DNA from: JACSRF01 sp963695505
GTDB lineage: Bacteria > Chloroflexota > Anaerolineae > Promineifilales > Promineifilaceae
Reading direction: 5' to 3'
NCBI GenBank assembly: GCA_963695505.1
Contig: CAVOGX010000006.1
Coordinates: 124,001 to 188,000, forward strand
Length of the DNA: 64,000 bases
How positions within the stretch are numbered: position 1 is the stretch's first letter; each line of letters starts with the position of its first letter. Shown one piece after another: positions 35,088 through 45,269 of this stretch. The position numbers and the translations under genes are program-made. The notes under the pieces were generated by a model. It made no database searches and was not told where the DNA came from. It was given only the letters and a program-made list of their open reading frames with translations.

Positions 35088-36581
35088 TTACGTCCACTGG
35101 AATGCAGGGCTGGCCAGCAGCAGGGCCACAGCGTCGCGCAGGCGCTGGCGCGTGGCGGGGTCGTCCGCCATCTCGCTGCCGACGTAAGCGGCAAGGGGCT
35201 GCGCCTCGTCCGGGGTGAGAGTGCGGCCCAGGGTAAGCCCAGCAAAAAGCGCCAGCACGGCGCTGCTGCGGCGGGCGTTGGCCGATTGCGCCAGGTCAGC
35301 CAGGGGAGCGCGGGTGCGAGGAATGCCCTGGTTGACCAGGGCCTGGGCAAAGTTCCAGCGGGGCAGCAAATTGGCGGCCCAGGCGTTCGCGGTGTCGGGA
35401 TAGCCGTCGGGCGGTGGCCATTGGAAGAGAGGCTGCCCCAGCCGCCGCAGCCAGTTGCCCAACTCGCGGCTGAGGCCTACGTCGGCCCCCACCGCCCGCA
35501 GCGCCGAAACCATGAAGGTGAACGGCCGTTTCAGTTTGGGCGGCGCGGCGGCAAATTCGGCGCTCAGAAAAATGACGCGCAGCATGCTTTTAATGTCGCC
35601 ATCGGTTTGCAAGAAGGTTTGGGCGACCTGGGCTACCAGTTCTGGCGGCGAGTCGTCGGCCACGAAGCGGCGCACGAGCTTGGTGGCAATGAATTCGGCC
35701 GTGGCCGGGTGCGCTGCCAGCATGGCCAGCACCTCTTCCACGTCTTTGGCCCCTTGCCCGGCAGGCAGCGTGCGGCCCAGAATGGACTTGGCCTCGTGAT
35801 CGTGCTGGCTGGCCACAAACTGGAATTTACCTTGGCTGCGGCCGCGCCGTCCCACCGTCCAGCCGGTCAGGGCACGGGCCAGCTCTTGCACGTCTTGCTG
35901 CGTGTAGCCGCCGTTGACCCCCAAGGTGTGTAGTTCCAGCAGTTCACGAGCATAGTTCTCGTTAGGGTCGCCCGCCACGTTGCGCACGTTGTCCAGGTAA
36001 ACCAGCATGGCCGGGCTATGGGCGGACGCGGTGAGCAAATCGCTAAAGCGGCCCAGGGCGTGGGGGCGAATGACGTCGCGGTCATCTACCAGCTTGAGGA
36101 AGGGCATGACCTCGTTTTTACGCAGGTAGATGTTGAAATGGTCTGTCCAGAAGGCCACCATGGCTTCGTAAAGCTGCCGCCGAGAGTAGATGGCCCGGAC
36201 CGCCGTGGCCCAGGTCAACTCCAGGGCGGCGTCACGCTCTTCCTGCCCCAGCAGCTGGTCGATGTCCATCTGGTAGAGTGATAAGTTACGCAGGAACAGG
36301 TCGGCCGCGGTGTCTTCGATGGCGTCCGGATGGAGCTGCTGCTCCAGGTATGCTGCGAAGCCCATCTCCTGCGCCTCCTCGTAGCTGCCGGGGCGCGGGC
36401 CATACCCGGCGCGGTTGAGCAGCCGCCACAAGGGATTGCTGCTGGAGCTGCGAGGCGGCGTCAAGGTTTCGGGAAGCTGGCCTTGGGCCACCTGGCGGCC
36501 TACCGCGCTGCACGCGGTGGCGCTGGCGGCCACGGCCGTTACGCCGCCTAGCCTGAGAAAATCTCGCCGGGAAAGGGACAT
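35088..36581 (-). CDS. DUF1800 family exported protein
   Basis: 497 residues. The start is ATG 36581 with CGGAGG just upstream. A Tat-like lipoprotein signal SRRDFLRLGGVTAVAASATAC precedes the DUF1800 domain: RLLNRAGYGPRPGSYEEAQ, MVAFWTDHFNIYL, NENYARELLELHTLGVNGGY, TQQDVQELARALTGWTV and LFQWPPPDGYPD. This is the standard partner of DUF1501 proteins. The spacing to the upstream membrane-protein gene is 31 bases, so they share a transcript. The role is unknown; the pair is often linked with extracellular polymer or sulfated substrate handling, which is not shown here. Confidence 0.9.
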   Translation of the reverse strand: MSLSRRDFLRLGGVTAVAASATACSAVGRQVAQGQLPETLTPPRSSSSNPLWRLLNRAGYGPRPGSYEEAQEMGFAAYLEQQLHPDAIEDTAADLFLRNLSLYQMDIDQLLGQEERDAALELTWATAVRAIYSRRQLYEAMVAFWTDHFNIYLRKNEVMPFLKLVDDRDVIRPHALGRFSDLLTASAHSPAMLVYLDNVRNVAGDPNENYARELLELHTLGVNGGYTQQDVQELARALTGWTVGRRGRSQGKFQFVASQHDHEAKSILGRTLPAGQGAKDVEEVLAMLAAHPATAEFIATKLVRRFVADDSPPELVAQVAQTFLQTDGDIKSMLRVIFLSAEFAAAPPKLKRPFTFMVSALRAVGADVGLSRELGNWLRRLGQPLFQWPPPDGYPDTANAWAANLLPRWNFAQALVNQGIPRTRAPLADLAQSANARRSSAVLALFAGLTLGRTLTPDEAQPLAAYVGSEMADDPATRQRLRDAVALLLASPAFQWT

Positions 36582-36612
36582 GGGAACCTCCGTAGTCAGC
36601 CTTGGTTGCCGC

Positions 36613-37134
36613 TTACTGGTTGCTGGCGGCCAGGGAAACGGCCGTTTCCGCTTCCGCCGGGCGGGGTAGCCAGTTGAGCAGAGCAAAGGAGGCCGCGCCG
36701 AGGACGGTGATGCCCATGAGGGGGGCAAACAGGAACCAGCCCACGATAGGGAACAGGCAGGCCAGTTCGTAGACGGCGGCGCCGCGCACCAGGTTCATCA
36801 ATTCTGAGTAGGGTTGGGAGATGGGGGCCAGCTTTTCGCTGAGCAGGCGCACCATGCCCGCCGCGCCGATGGTGCCCAGCCCCATGCCCAAAACGGCCGT
36901 ACTGATGGCCAAAAATTGGCCAGGGCCACCGCCACTGCTGAACACAAGGATGAATAGGGTGAAAACGGCCGTGACGATGAGCCCCAGCGCAAAGGAACGG
37001 CCAGGCGTGGTTTGCAGGCGCTGCTGCGCCCGCCGGGTCACCCTGGGCAGTAGCAAATTCAGCGCCACCAGCAGGCCCGGCAAACTGATTAAAATCCCGA
37101 TGAGAGTGAATAAAACGATGTAAACGTCTGCCAT
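36613..37134 (-). CDS. membrane protein of unknown function
   Basis: 173 residues with four predicted transmembrane helices: IVLFTLIGILISLPGLLVAL, FALGLIVTAVFTLFILVF, FLAISTAVLGMGLGTIGAAG and LACLFPIVGWFLFAPLMGIT. I do not recognise a named family. It is the first gene of the DUF1800-DUF1501 operon and lies just after a conspicuous palindromic operator, so it may help localise or regulate those exported proteins. Confidence 0.7.
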   Translation of the reverse strand: MADVYIVLFTLIGILISLPGLLVALNLLLPRVTRRAQQRLQTTPGRSFALGLIVTAVFTLFILVFSSGGGPGQFLAISTAVLGMGLGTIGAAGMVRLLSEKLAPISQPYSELMNLVRGAAVYELACLFPIVGWFLFAPLMGITVLGAASFALLNWLPRPAEAETAVSLAASNQ

Positions 37135-37189
37135 GATTGACCTCTCTTGCCCATGATTTGGGCGCTTGGTTCCCGCAGGGGGAACGGCT

Positions 37190-37213
37190 TGTACTATGGG
37201 ATAGTACAGGTCA
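37190..37213 (-). promoter_or_regulatory. operator-like palindrome upstream of the DUF1800/DUF1501 operon
   Basis: Perfect 8-3-8 inverted repeat TGTACTAT-GGG-ATAGTACA (37190-37208). On the minus strand a -35-like TTGACC (37208-37213) abuts it, so a bound protein would block the promoter region. A second small stem GTTCCC/GGGAAC lies at about 37169-37185. Confidence 0.6.
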
Positions 37214-37274
37214 ATTGGCGGAAAGTTGCAACGAGAGTGTAAAAGGTTTGTAAATCCAAATCAGCGACTGCTTC

Positions 37275-40200
37275 CTACGCCGTCGATGATGCTATTTCCT
37301 TCATTGCGCGCAGCACCAGCGACCGGGCGCCTTGCTGTTCAGCAGTTTGGCGCGCCTGTTCGAAGCAGGCCCGGGCATCCTTGAAAGCCTCAGCAGGTTG
37401 GGGTTGTTCGCTAGCCTGCAAGCGCAGCAGCGTCCCTTTCACCCGGTAGGCTTCGGCCTGGATCCACAGTTCCCCAGTTTGCTCCCCCAGGGCCAGCGAC
37501 TCGTTTACGGCTGCCAGGCCGCGCGCAATTTCCCCCGCTACCCCGCACGCCTGCGCGAATAACACCAGAAAAGTGGTGCGGTTGAGCAGCGTCCCGGTGG
37601 CGCGGTACGCTTCCATGGCCTGCTGCATCTGCGCGATGCGGTCCGCAGGTGGGTCGCCCTGCAAAACGGCCGCCCAATGCGCGGAGAACTGCGCCGCAAA
37701 AGCAAATACTTCCAACCCATATTGTTCAGCTACCCGGCGCCATCTGGAGGCAAAATCGCGCGCGGCTCCCACGTCGCCCTTCACTGCCGCCAACCAGCAG
37801 GAGCGGCCCAGCGCATAGCAAGTCGTCATCGGGTGCTGTATCTGTTCCGCTAGCTGGCGCGCCTCTCGGCCGCGCTGGTCCGCTTCTTCAGGAAAACCCA
37901 GCAGCCACAGGCACTCCGCCAGATAGGCCCGCGCCACCACTGCCGGGGCCATGCCATACTGCTGCGCCAGACGGTGCTGCTGCGCGACGTTGGTCTCGGC
38001 GGCGGCTTCCTCCAGCAACCGCCGCGCCTGGACGAATTTACCCTGATAAAAGGGGCTAACCTGAAGGCGGGCCAGCGCCAGCAAATCAGGATCGCCGGCC
38101 TGCTGCGCCAGGCGCAACAGCCGCGCACAAAGTTTATCCACTTCGGCGTGCTCCGACCGGCCCGCGCGGAAGATAGCCAGCAGCCACAGCGCGGGGACAA
38201 GCTGGGCGCTATCGTCCAGGTTGGCGCACAATTCCTGGGCGCGGGCGTAGGCCACGGCCATTTCCGGCGGCGCCCACCCTTTCACGGCCGTGAGCGCCGG
38301 TCCCAAACTGAGCTGCAAATCGAGTTCCTGGCGGTCCCGCTCCGGCGTTTCAGGGAGCGTGGGCAGCAGCTCCAGGGCGCTGTAGAAGTGGGCGATGGCT
38401 TCCTGGTTGGCCGACAGGCGCTGCGCGTTTTTGCCGGCCATGGTGTAATAAAGCACCGCCTTTTCAACCATGTGGGCGGCCGCAAAGTGGCGCGCCAGGG
38501 CGTGGACTATTTCCGGAAACCGGGCCAAATTGGGCTGGTAAAATGCCTCTAGCTTACTGCCTACCAACCCGTGCAGGCGCGCTTTTTCCACCAGGTCCAG
38601 TTGGTGGTAGAGATAAACCTGAAACAGCCCGTGCCGGAAGTGGTATATCGCCAGGTTTTCTCCATTGACAGGTCTTATGGATTGCGCCGCTACGAGCTGG
38701 TGCTGCCGGCACGCTTCCTGGCTCAGCAGGCTGCATACCTGCGCCGTTTCTTGCTGCACGACGGCCGCCACCACCTCGGCCGTAAATTGTTCCCCTTCCA
38801 CGCTGGCCACGCTGAGCGCTTCCCGGCAAGGCGGGGATAAATGGCTGATGTGGCGGGCAATCACCGCCTCGATGCGCGCCGGCAGGTTGCGCCAGTTCAA
38901 ATTCGACCCCTCCACCCAGCATCCCTGGCTGTCGCGCTGAATCTCGCCGCGCAGCTGCATTCCCCGCAGCAGTTCAGTGGTGAACAGGGGGTTGCCGGAG
39001 GTCCGGCGCTGCAGGAAAGTGCGGAACTCCCGGCTCAGATGATTCGGCTCGCTGTCCAGCCAGGCGTCTACAAAGTCGCTTCCGGTGCTGCGCATCAGGT
39101 CGATGTGCACGTCGCCATAGGCTCGCTGCAATTCACCAACGACGTCCGGCAGAGGATGCGCCTCGCCCTTCCGCGGCAGCGCGACCTCTTCTGGGCGGTA
39201 GGCGCCGAGGAGCAGGATGCGGCTGTGGGCTAACCGCAGCCCCAGGTGAAAGAGCAGGCTGACCGAGCCAGGATCAATCCAGTGCAAGTCGTCCACAATG
39301 AGCAGCAGTGGCCTGCTCTGCGCCAGGGCGCGCAAAACCTGGCTGAACTGCTCGAACAAGGCGGCCTGCGGGGCCTGCTGCTGGGGCGGGCGCGCCGCCA
39401 GTTGGGGCAGCAGCGTTTCCAACTGCTTGAGCCGGTCTGGAGCCACGCCGCTGTGCTGCCGGGCAAACCGCATGAGGGTCTGGCCGGAAAAGAAACGGCC
39501 GATCAGCTCTTGACCCTGGTCCAGCACGGCGTCCACCGTAGCCGGCAGCTGCTGCCACAGTCTCGGCATCAACTGGTCATTGCCGACTCCGGCGGTGACG
39601 GGCGCTTCCGCCTCACCTACCACCATGCGGATGACGTTTAGAAAGGGAAAGTAGGGGTCACCCTGGCCGGTGAAGGCACTGCACTGCCCCCAAACGGCTA
39701 GCAGTTCCGCATTCTGGGTCAACGCGCGGCGGGTAAATTCGGCCAGCAGCGCCGTCTTGCCGCTCCCCGGCTCGCCGGTGACAAAGTGAACGCCGCCCTG
39801 ACCGGCGGCGGCGCGCTCCAGGGCGGCGTTTAGCCTTTCTAGTTCTGCATCGCGGGCAACAAAACGGACGGGTTCAGCGGGCGCCTGGGGAATCAGGCCA
39901 GGCCAGGTGGGGATTGGCGCGGGGGGAATGGGCGTGAAACGGCCGTGCTTGAGTTCCTCATACAGGCGCAGTGTCTCCGCCTCCGGTTCAACCCCAAGCT
40001 CCTGGTTCAACTGCTGGCGGCAGACGTCAAACTGGGCCAGGGCTGCACTGCGTTGGCCTCGCCGCACCAGGATTTCCATCAGGTGGCGGTGGCCACGCTC
40101 GTGCAGCGGGTCGAGGACCAACTGCTGCTGCGCGTAGATTTGCGCCGCCTCGTACGCTTCCTGGCGGATGAGCTGTTGCACCAGGCTGTCGTAGGCCTCA

Positions 40201-40685
40201 ATGGCCTGCCGCCGCAGGTCGGCGCGCTGGCCGGCGGCCCACTCTTCGAAGGGAGCGGAATCCGGCAGGTAGAAGTCGCTGAGGAAGTCGCCGCGGTACA
40301 GGGCTACGGCGTCTTCCATCTGTTCCTGACTGGGGCTGCCGCGCAGCAAGCTGCGGAAGCGGTGGACGTCTAGGGCAATGTCGGCCTCAGGGTTGAGCTG
40401 GATGGTGTGCCGGTCTGCCAAAAGAAGGTCGTCACTGGCGGTTTCATTGTCGGAGGCCAGGGCCTGGCGCAGCAGGTAGAGGACGCGGCGCAGGTTGACC
40501 TGGGCGGACTGGGGCGGCATGCCGGGCCACAGCAGTTCCATGAGGGCTTCGCGCCGCTGCGGATATTCCTGGTTCATGGCTGCATACGCCAGCAGGGCCT
40601 GGGCGCGGCTGCTGCTCAGCGCCGGGGAACGGCCGTTCAGTTCGACCTGGAAGGGACCAAGCAGCCAAAGGGACATACGGGACAT
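37275..40685 (-). CDS. BTAD/AAA large transcriptional regulator 1 (SARP/AfsR-like)
   Basis: 1,136 residues, uninterrupted. Residues 1-95 are an OmpR-type winged helix (LWLLGPFQVELNGR, LAYAAMNQEYPQRREALMEL). Residues about 95-245 form the bacterial transcriptional activator domain, ending GVEPEAETLRLYEEL. Then comes an AAA/STAND ATPase with Walker A VTGEPGSGKTALLAEF and Walker B LLLIVDDLHWIDPGS, followed by TPR-like repeats to the C-terminus. Such proteins are ATP-dependent activators of stress or secondary-metabolism genes. It lies head-to-tail with a close paralogue upstream on the same strand. Promoter at 40787-40816. Confidence 0.92.
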   Translation of the reverse strand: MSRMSLWLLGPFQVELNGRSPALSSSRAQALLAYAAMNQEYPQRREALMELLWPGMPPQSAQVNLRRVLYLLRQALASDNETASDDLLLADRHTIQLNPEADIALDVHRFRSLLRGSPSQEQMEDAVALYRGDFLSDFYLPDSAPFEEWAAGQRADLRRQAIEAYDSLVQQLIRQEAYEAAQIYAQQQLVLDPLHERGHRHLMEILVRRGQRSAALAQFDVCRQQLNQELGVEPEAETLRLYEELKHGRFTPIPPAPIPTWPGLIPQAPAEPVRFVARDAELERLNAALERAAAGQGGVHFVTGEPGSGKTALLAEFTRRALTQNAELLAVWGQCSAFTGQGDPYFPFLNVIRMVVGEAEAPVTAGVGNDQLMPRLWQQLPATVDAVLDQGQELIGRFFSGQTLMRFARQHSGVAPDRLKQLETLLPQLAARPPQQQAPQAALFEQFSQVLRALAQSRPLLLIVDDLHWIDPGSVSLLFHLGLRLAHSRILLLGAYRPEEVALPRKGEAHPLPDVVGELQRAYGDVHIDLMRSTGSDFVDAWLDSEPNHLSREFRTFLQRRTSGNPLFTTELLRGMQLRGEIQRDSQGCWVEGSNLNWRNLPARIEAVIARHISHLSPPCREALSVASVEGEQFTAEVVAAVVQQETAQVCSLLSQEACRQHQLVAAQSIRPVNGENLAIYHFRHGLFQVYLYHQLDLVEKARLHGLVGSKLEAFYQPNLARFPEIVHALARHFAAAHMVEKAVLYYTMAGKNAQRLSANQEAIAHFYSALELLPTLPETPERDRQELDLQLSLGPALTAVKGWAPPEMAVAYARAQELCANLDDSAQLVPALWLLAIFRAGRSEHAEVDKLCARLLRLAQQAGDPDLLALARLQVSPFYQGKFVQARRLLEEAAAETNVAQQHRLAQQYGMAPAVVARAYLAECLWLLGFPEEADQRGREARQLAEQIQHPMTTCYALGRSCWLAAVKGDVGAARDFASRWRRVAEQYGLEVFAFAAQFSAHWAAVLQGDPPADRIAQMQQAMEAYRATGTLLNRTTFLVLFAQACGVAGEIARGLAAVNESLALGEQTGELWIQAEAYRVKGTLLRLQASEQPQPAEAFKDARACFEQARQTAEQQGARSLVLRAMKEIASSTA

Positions 40686-40786
40686 AAGAAATACCCTCGC
40701 CTGTCGCCAGGAAAAGCCAGGTCATGGAAAAGATTGGCGTTTGATTGCTGTATATACCTGGCTTTTGGTGGCAGCTCACCACCCCT

Positions 40787-40816
40787 ATTATACAAGAAAT
40801 GGGAGTGTGTTCTCAA
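40787..40816 (-). promoter_or_regulatory. promoter of BTAD regulator 1
   Basis: Minus strand: -35 TTGAGA (40811-40816), 18-base spacer, -10 TATAAT (40787-40792), leader of about 100 bases. Promoter and part of the leader (GCCACCAAAAGCCAGG word) are shared with the paralogue at 44442-44470. Confidence 0.7.
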
Positions 40817-40863
40817 TGGTTACGGCCGTTTCAGCTTTTGCGGGGCGGCGGCAAATTTGGCGA

Positions 40864-43800
40864 TTATTTTATAGCAACTGCTTCTTCCGTAGTTGATGAG
40901 GCCATTTCCTTCATTGCGCGCAAGGCAAACGACTGGGCGCCTTGCTGTTCAGCAGTCTGGCGCGCCTGCTCAAAGCAGACCAGGGCAGCCTTGAGAGCGT
41001 CAGCAGGTTGGGGTTGTTCGCTGGCCTGCAAGCGCAGCAGCGTCCCTTTCACCCGATAGGCTTCGGCCTGGAACCATCGTTCTCCGGTCTCCTCCGCCAG
41101 GACCAGCGACGCGTTAACAGCTTGCAGGCCGCGCGCAATGTCCCCGGCTACCCCGCACGCCTGCGCGAAGAACACCAGAAAAGCGGTAATGTTGAGCAGC
41201 GTACCGGTGGCGCGGTATGCCTCCATGGCCTGCTGCATCTGCGCGATGCGATCCACAGATGGATCGCCCTGCAAAACGGCTGCCCAATGCTCGAAGAACT
41301 GCGCCGCCAGAGCAAATACTTCCAACCCATATTGTTCAGCCACCCGGCGCCATCTGGAGGCGAAATCGCGCGCGGCTTCCACGTCGCCCTTCAATGCCGC
41401 CAACCAGAAGGAGCGGCCCAGCGCATAACAAGTTGTCATCGGGTGCTGTACCTGTTCTGCCAGCTCGCGCGCCTGCTGGCTACGCTGTTCGGCCTCCTCA
41501 GAGAAGCCCAAAAGCCACAGGCACTCAGCCAGATAGGCCAATGCCACCACTGCCGGGGCCATGCCATACTGCTGTGCCAGAAAAGACTGCTGCGCAATGT
41601 CGTCGGCGACGGCCTCCTCCAGCAGCCGCCGCGCCAGGCCGAATTTGCCCTGGTAATAGGGGCTGACCTGCAGACGGGCCAGCGCCAGTAAAGCAGGATC
41701 GCCGGCCTGCTGCGCCAGGCGCAACAGCCGCGTACAAAGTTTATCCACTTCGGCATGTTCCGACCGGCCCAGGCGGAAGGTAGCCAGCAGCCACAGCGCG
41801 GGGACAAGCTGGGTGCTGTCGTCAATATTGGCGCACAATTCCTGGGCACGCGCGTAGGCCACGGCCATTTCCGGCGGCGCCCACCCTTTAACGGCCGTGA
41901 GCGCCGGTCCTAAACTGAGCTGTAAATCCAACTCTTGCCGGTCACGTTCTGGTGTGGCGGGGAGGGCGGGCAGCAGACTCCAGCGCGCTGTAGAAGTGGG
42001 CGATGGCTTCGTGGTTGGCCGACAGGCGCAGCGCGTTTTTACCGGCCATGGTGTAATAACGAACAGCCTTCTCTGACAGGCCAGCCGCGGCAAAATGGCG
42101 CGCCAGAGCGTGGGCCATTTCCGGAAATTGGGCCAGACTATGTTGATAAAGTGCTTCCAGTTTTTGGGCCACCAACCCGTGCAGGCGCGCTTTTTCCACC
42201 ACGTCCAGTTGGTGGTACATGTAAATCTGAAACAGCCCGTGCCGGAAGCGATAAATTGCCAGGTTTTCTCCACCGACGGAAAGCGTCGACTGCGCCGCTG
42301 CCAGCCGGTGCTCCCGGCACGCTTCCTGGCTCAACAGGCTGCACACCTGCGCCTGTTTCTTGCTGGAGGACGGACGCCACCACTTCGGCCGTAAATTGTT
42401 CCCCTTCCACGCTGGCTACGCTAAGCACGTCCCGGCAAGGCTGTGATAAATGGCCGATGCGCCGGGCAATCACCGCCTCGATGCGCGCTGGCAGTTTATG
42501 CCAATTCAGATGTGGCCCCTCCACCCAGCGTCCCTGGCTGTCGCGCTGAATCTCGCCGCGCAGCTGCATACCGCGCAGCAATTCTATGGTGAACAGGGGA
42601 TTGCCGAAGGTTTGGCGATTGAGCAGAGCGCGGAACTCGCGGCTCAGGTGATTCGGCTCGCTGTCTAGCAGTGCATCTACGAAAGCGGACCTGGCGCTGC
42701 GCATCAGGTCGATGTCCACGTCCCCATAAGCCCGCTGTAGTTCGCCAACGACGTTCAGCAGAGGGTGCGCTTCACCGCCCCGCGGCTGCGTAATCTCTTC
42801 CGGGCGGTATGCGCCGAGCAGCAGGATGCGGCTGTCGGCTAACTGCCGCCCCAGGTGAAAAAGCAGGCTAACCGAGCCGGGATCAATCCACTGCATGTCG
42901 TCCACGATGAGCAGCAGCGGCCTGCTTTGCGCCAGCGCACGCAAGACCTGGGTGAACTGCTCGAACAGGGCGGCCTGCGGCGCCCGCTGCTGGGGCGGGC
43001 GCGCCGCCAGTTGGGGCAGTAGCGTTTCCAACTGCTTGAGCCGGTCCGGGGCCACGCCGCTGTGCTGCCGGGCAAACTTCAGGAGGGTCTGGCCGGAGAA
43101 GAAACGGCCGATCAGCTCTTGACCCTGATCCAGCACGGCGTCCACGGTGGCCGGCAGCCGCCGCCACAGCCGTCGCATCAGTTGCCTGCTGCTGGCCCCA
43201 GCGATAATGGGCGCTTCGGCCTCGCCCATCAACATGCGCATGACGTTTAGAAAGGGATAGTAGGGGTCACCCTGGCCGGTGAAGGCGCTGCACTGCCCCC
43301 AAACGGCCAGCAGTTCCGCATTCTGTGCCAGCGCGCGGCGGGTAAATTCCGCTAGCAGCGCCGTCTTGCCGCTGCCCGGCTCGCCGGTGACAAAGTAGTA
43401 CGCCGCCCTGACCGGCGGCGGCGCGCTCCAGGGCGTTGGTTAGCGTTTCTAGCTCAGCCTCACGAGCTACAAACAGGTCAGGTTTAGGGGGGTGAGGGCG
43501 GTTTTCCAGGCCAGGCCAGGTGGGAGATTGGGGGTGCTGGGCAAGTGGGGTGAAACGGCCGTTCTTAATTTCTGCATACAGGCGCACCGTCTCCACCTCC
43601 GGTTCAACCCCAAGCTCCTGGGTTCAACTGCTGGCGGCACAGTTCGAACTGTGCCAGGGCCGCGCTGCGCTGGCCGCGTCGCGCCAGGATTTCCATCAAG
43701 AGGCGATGGGCGGACTCCTCCCACGGTTCCAGCTCCAGCCAGCGCTGCGTGAATGTGCCGGCGGCCGTTAAATCCCCTACGTGCTTCTGCGCCAGCGCCA

Positions 43801-44326
43801 GCCGACATGCCGTTTGCTTTGCCTGCAGCCGCAGCTGCTCGCGCGCGGCGCGCAGCCATGCCTCGAAGGGTACACTGTCTAGGGCAAACCCTTCCAGGAA
43901 TTCCCCTCGGTAAAGCGCCAACGCCTGTGCAAGGCGGTCGATTTCCATTTCGTTGAGCGCCAGCTTTTCATCCTGACCGGCTCCGTTCAGCAGACCCAGG
44001 AAAGCGCGGACGTCGAGCCAGCAGTCAGCGGTGGCATTGAATTGGACCGTGGAGGGGGTCACGTGCAAAAAGGGCGCGGTTGTCGACCGTTCGTCCAGCA
44101 CGCGGCGCAGATTAGAGAGGGCGTTGCGCAAATTGCTCTGGGCGGTTTTTTCGGGGAAGTCAGGCCACAGTAAATCGGCCAATGTAGCACGCGACCAGGG
44201 ACGATGGGCCTCGACAGCCAGATAGGCTAGCAGCGCGCGAATTTTGTCGGAGCGGAAACCGCTTATCGGTTTGCCGACTAATTCTGCCTGGAAGGGTCCA
44301 AACAGTTGCAGGGATAAACGAGCCAT
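40864..44326 (-). CDS. BTAD/AAA large transcriptional regulator 2 (paralogue, frameshifted)
   Basis: About 1,150 residues if corrected. It starts MARLSLQLFGPFQAELVGK at 44326. The winged-helix and BTAD part differs strongly from regulator 1 (LWPDFPEKTAQSNLRNALSN). From the ATPase onward the two genes are nearly identical at DNA level, including FFSGQTLLKFARQHSGVAPD and the TPR region. Frameshifts lie near 43610 (just before the end of BTAD), 43400, 42340 and 41975. It is a tandem duplication in which the effector half stayed similar, perhaps by gene conversion, while the DNA-binding half diverged. Confidence 0.85.
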
Positions 44327-44441
44327 GCAATATCCCGCTTTGTCGTCAATAGGGGCCGGGCTTGGCCAGATGGTTGATAACGAATTGTTTTGCCGGAAAG
44401 CCAGGCTTCTGGTGGCGGCTACAGTGACGACAACTATCCCA

Positions 44442-44470
44442 ATTATACAAGACGGGGGGTGCGTTCTCAA
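44442..44470 (-). promoter_or_regulatory. promoter of BTAD regulator 2
   Basis: Minus strand: TTGAGA (44465-44470), 17-base spacer, TATAAT (44442-44447). It matches the promoter at 40787-40816 including the following leader word GCCACCAGAAGCCTGG. Confidence 0.7.
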
Positions 44471-44553
44471 TGGGTACGGCCGTTTCCCCTCCACGTTTTC
44501 TCCACGCTGTTGGCGTAAGATTCTAACAGAACACATGGAAGGAGCGTGAAATC

Positions 44554-45255
44554 ATGGGAATAACAGAAGATTTATTGCTCAAAAGCTTTGCCATGTACAA
44601 CCAGCAGATATGGCCCATGCAGGTGATTGCCTATCTGCTGGGTGTTGCGGCTTTGTTCTTGGCTATTTGGGGGAAGTCATTTGCTAACAGGGGGGTAACG
44701 GCCGTCCTTTCCTTCTTTTGGCTGTGGGTAGCGCTGCTGTTTTGGGTTGGCAACGCGCGGCAGGGTTTTACACCTGGCTACGTTTTTGTGGCTATCTTTC
44801 TGGGGCAGGGTCTGTTGTTTTTATACCAGACGCTGCGGCCCACGCTCATTTTTGGCTTCCAGCGTAACCTGGCTTCCTGGGCGGGCATCTTCTTTGCCCT
44901 GTATGCGCTGGTGGGGTATCCGGCCGTCGGCTGGTTGGTGAACCACATTTACCCGCAGGCGCCGCCCTTTGGCCTGACGCCCTGCCCCCTGGTCGCTTAC
45001 ACCTTTGGCCTGCTGCTGCTTACCCGTGCCAGAGTTCCCAAAATCCTGCTCATCCTGCCGTTGTTTTACGCCGTTTCCGGCTTCTATTGGGCCATGATTG
45101 GCATGGTGGAAGACATCGGCATGGCGCTGAGCGGCGTGTTGGGCATGTGGTTGATTTGGGTGCGGGATGCAAAAGCACTGCCAGCCCAAAGCGCGGAACT
45201 CGCCGCAGTACATGGCGAAGGCGGTTGGAGTTTGGATCTGTCGGATAAAAAATGA
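44554..45255 (+). CDS. DUF6064-like polytopic membrane protein
   Basis: 233 residues, about six hydrophobic helices (VIAYLLGVAALFLAIWG, VTAVLSFFWLWVALLFWVG, YVFVAIFLGQGLLFLY, others). The conserved loop YPQAPPFGLTPCPLVAYTFGL and the early QIWPMQ suggest the DUF6064 family. RBS GGAGCG upstream of ATG 44554. No known function. It may be co-transcribed with the next small membrane protein 14 bases downstream. Confidence 0.7.
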   Translation: MGITEDLLLKSFAMYNQQIWPMQVIAYLLGVAALFLAIWGKSFANRGVTAVLSFFWLWVALLFWVGNARQGFTPGYVFVAIFLGQGLLFLYQTLRPTLIFGFQRNLASWAGIFFALYALVGYPAVGWLVNHIYPQAPPFGLTPCPLVAYTFGLLLLTRARVPKILLILPLFYAVSGFYWAMIGMVEDIGMALSGVLGMWLIWVRDAKALPAQSAELAAVHGEGGWSLDLSDKK

Positions 45256-45269
45256 ACGGGAGGCACATC

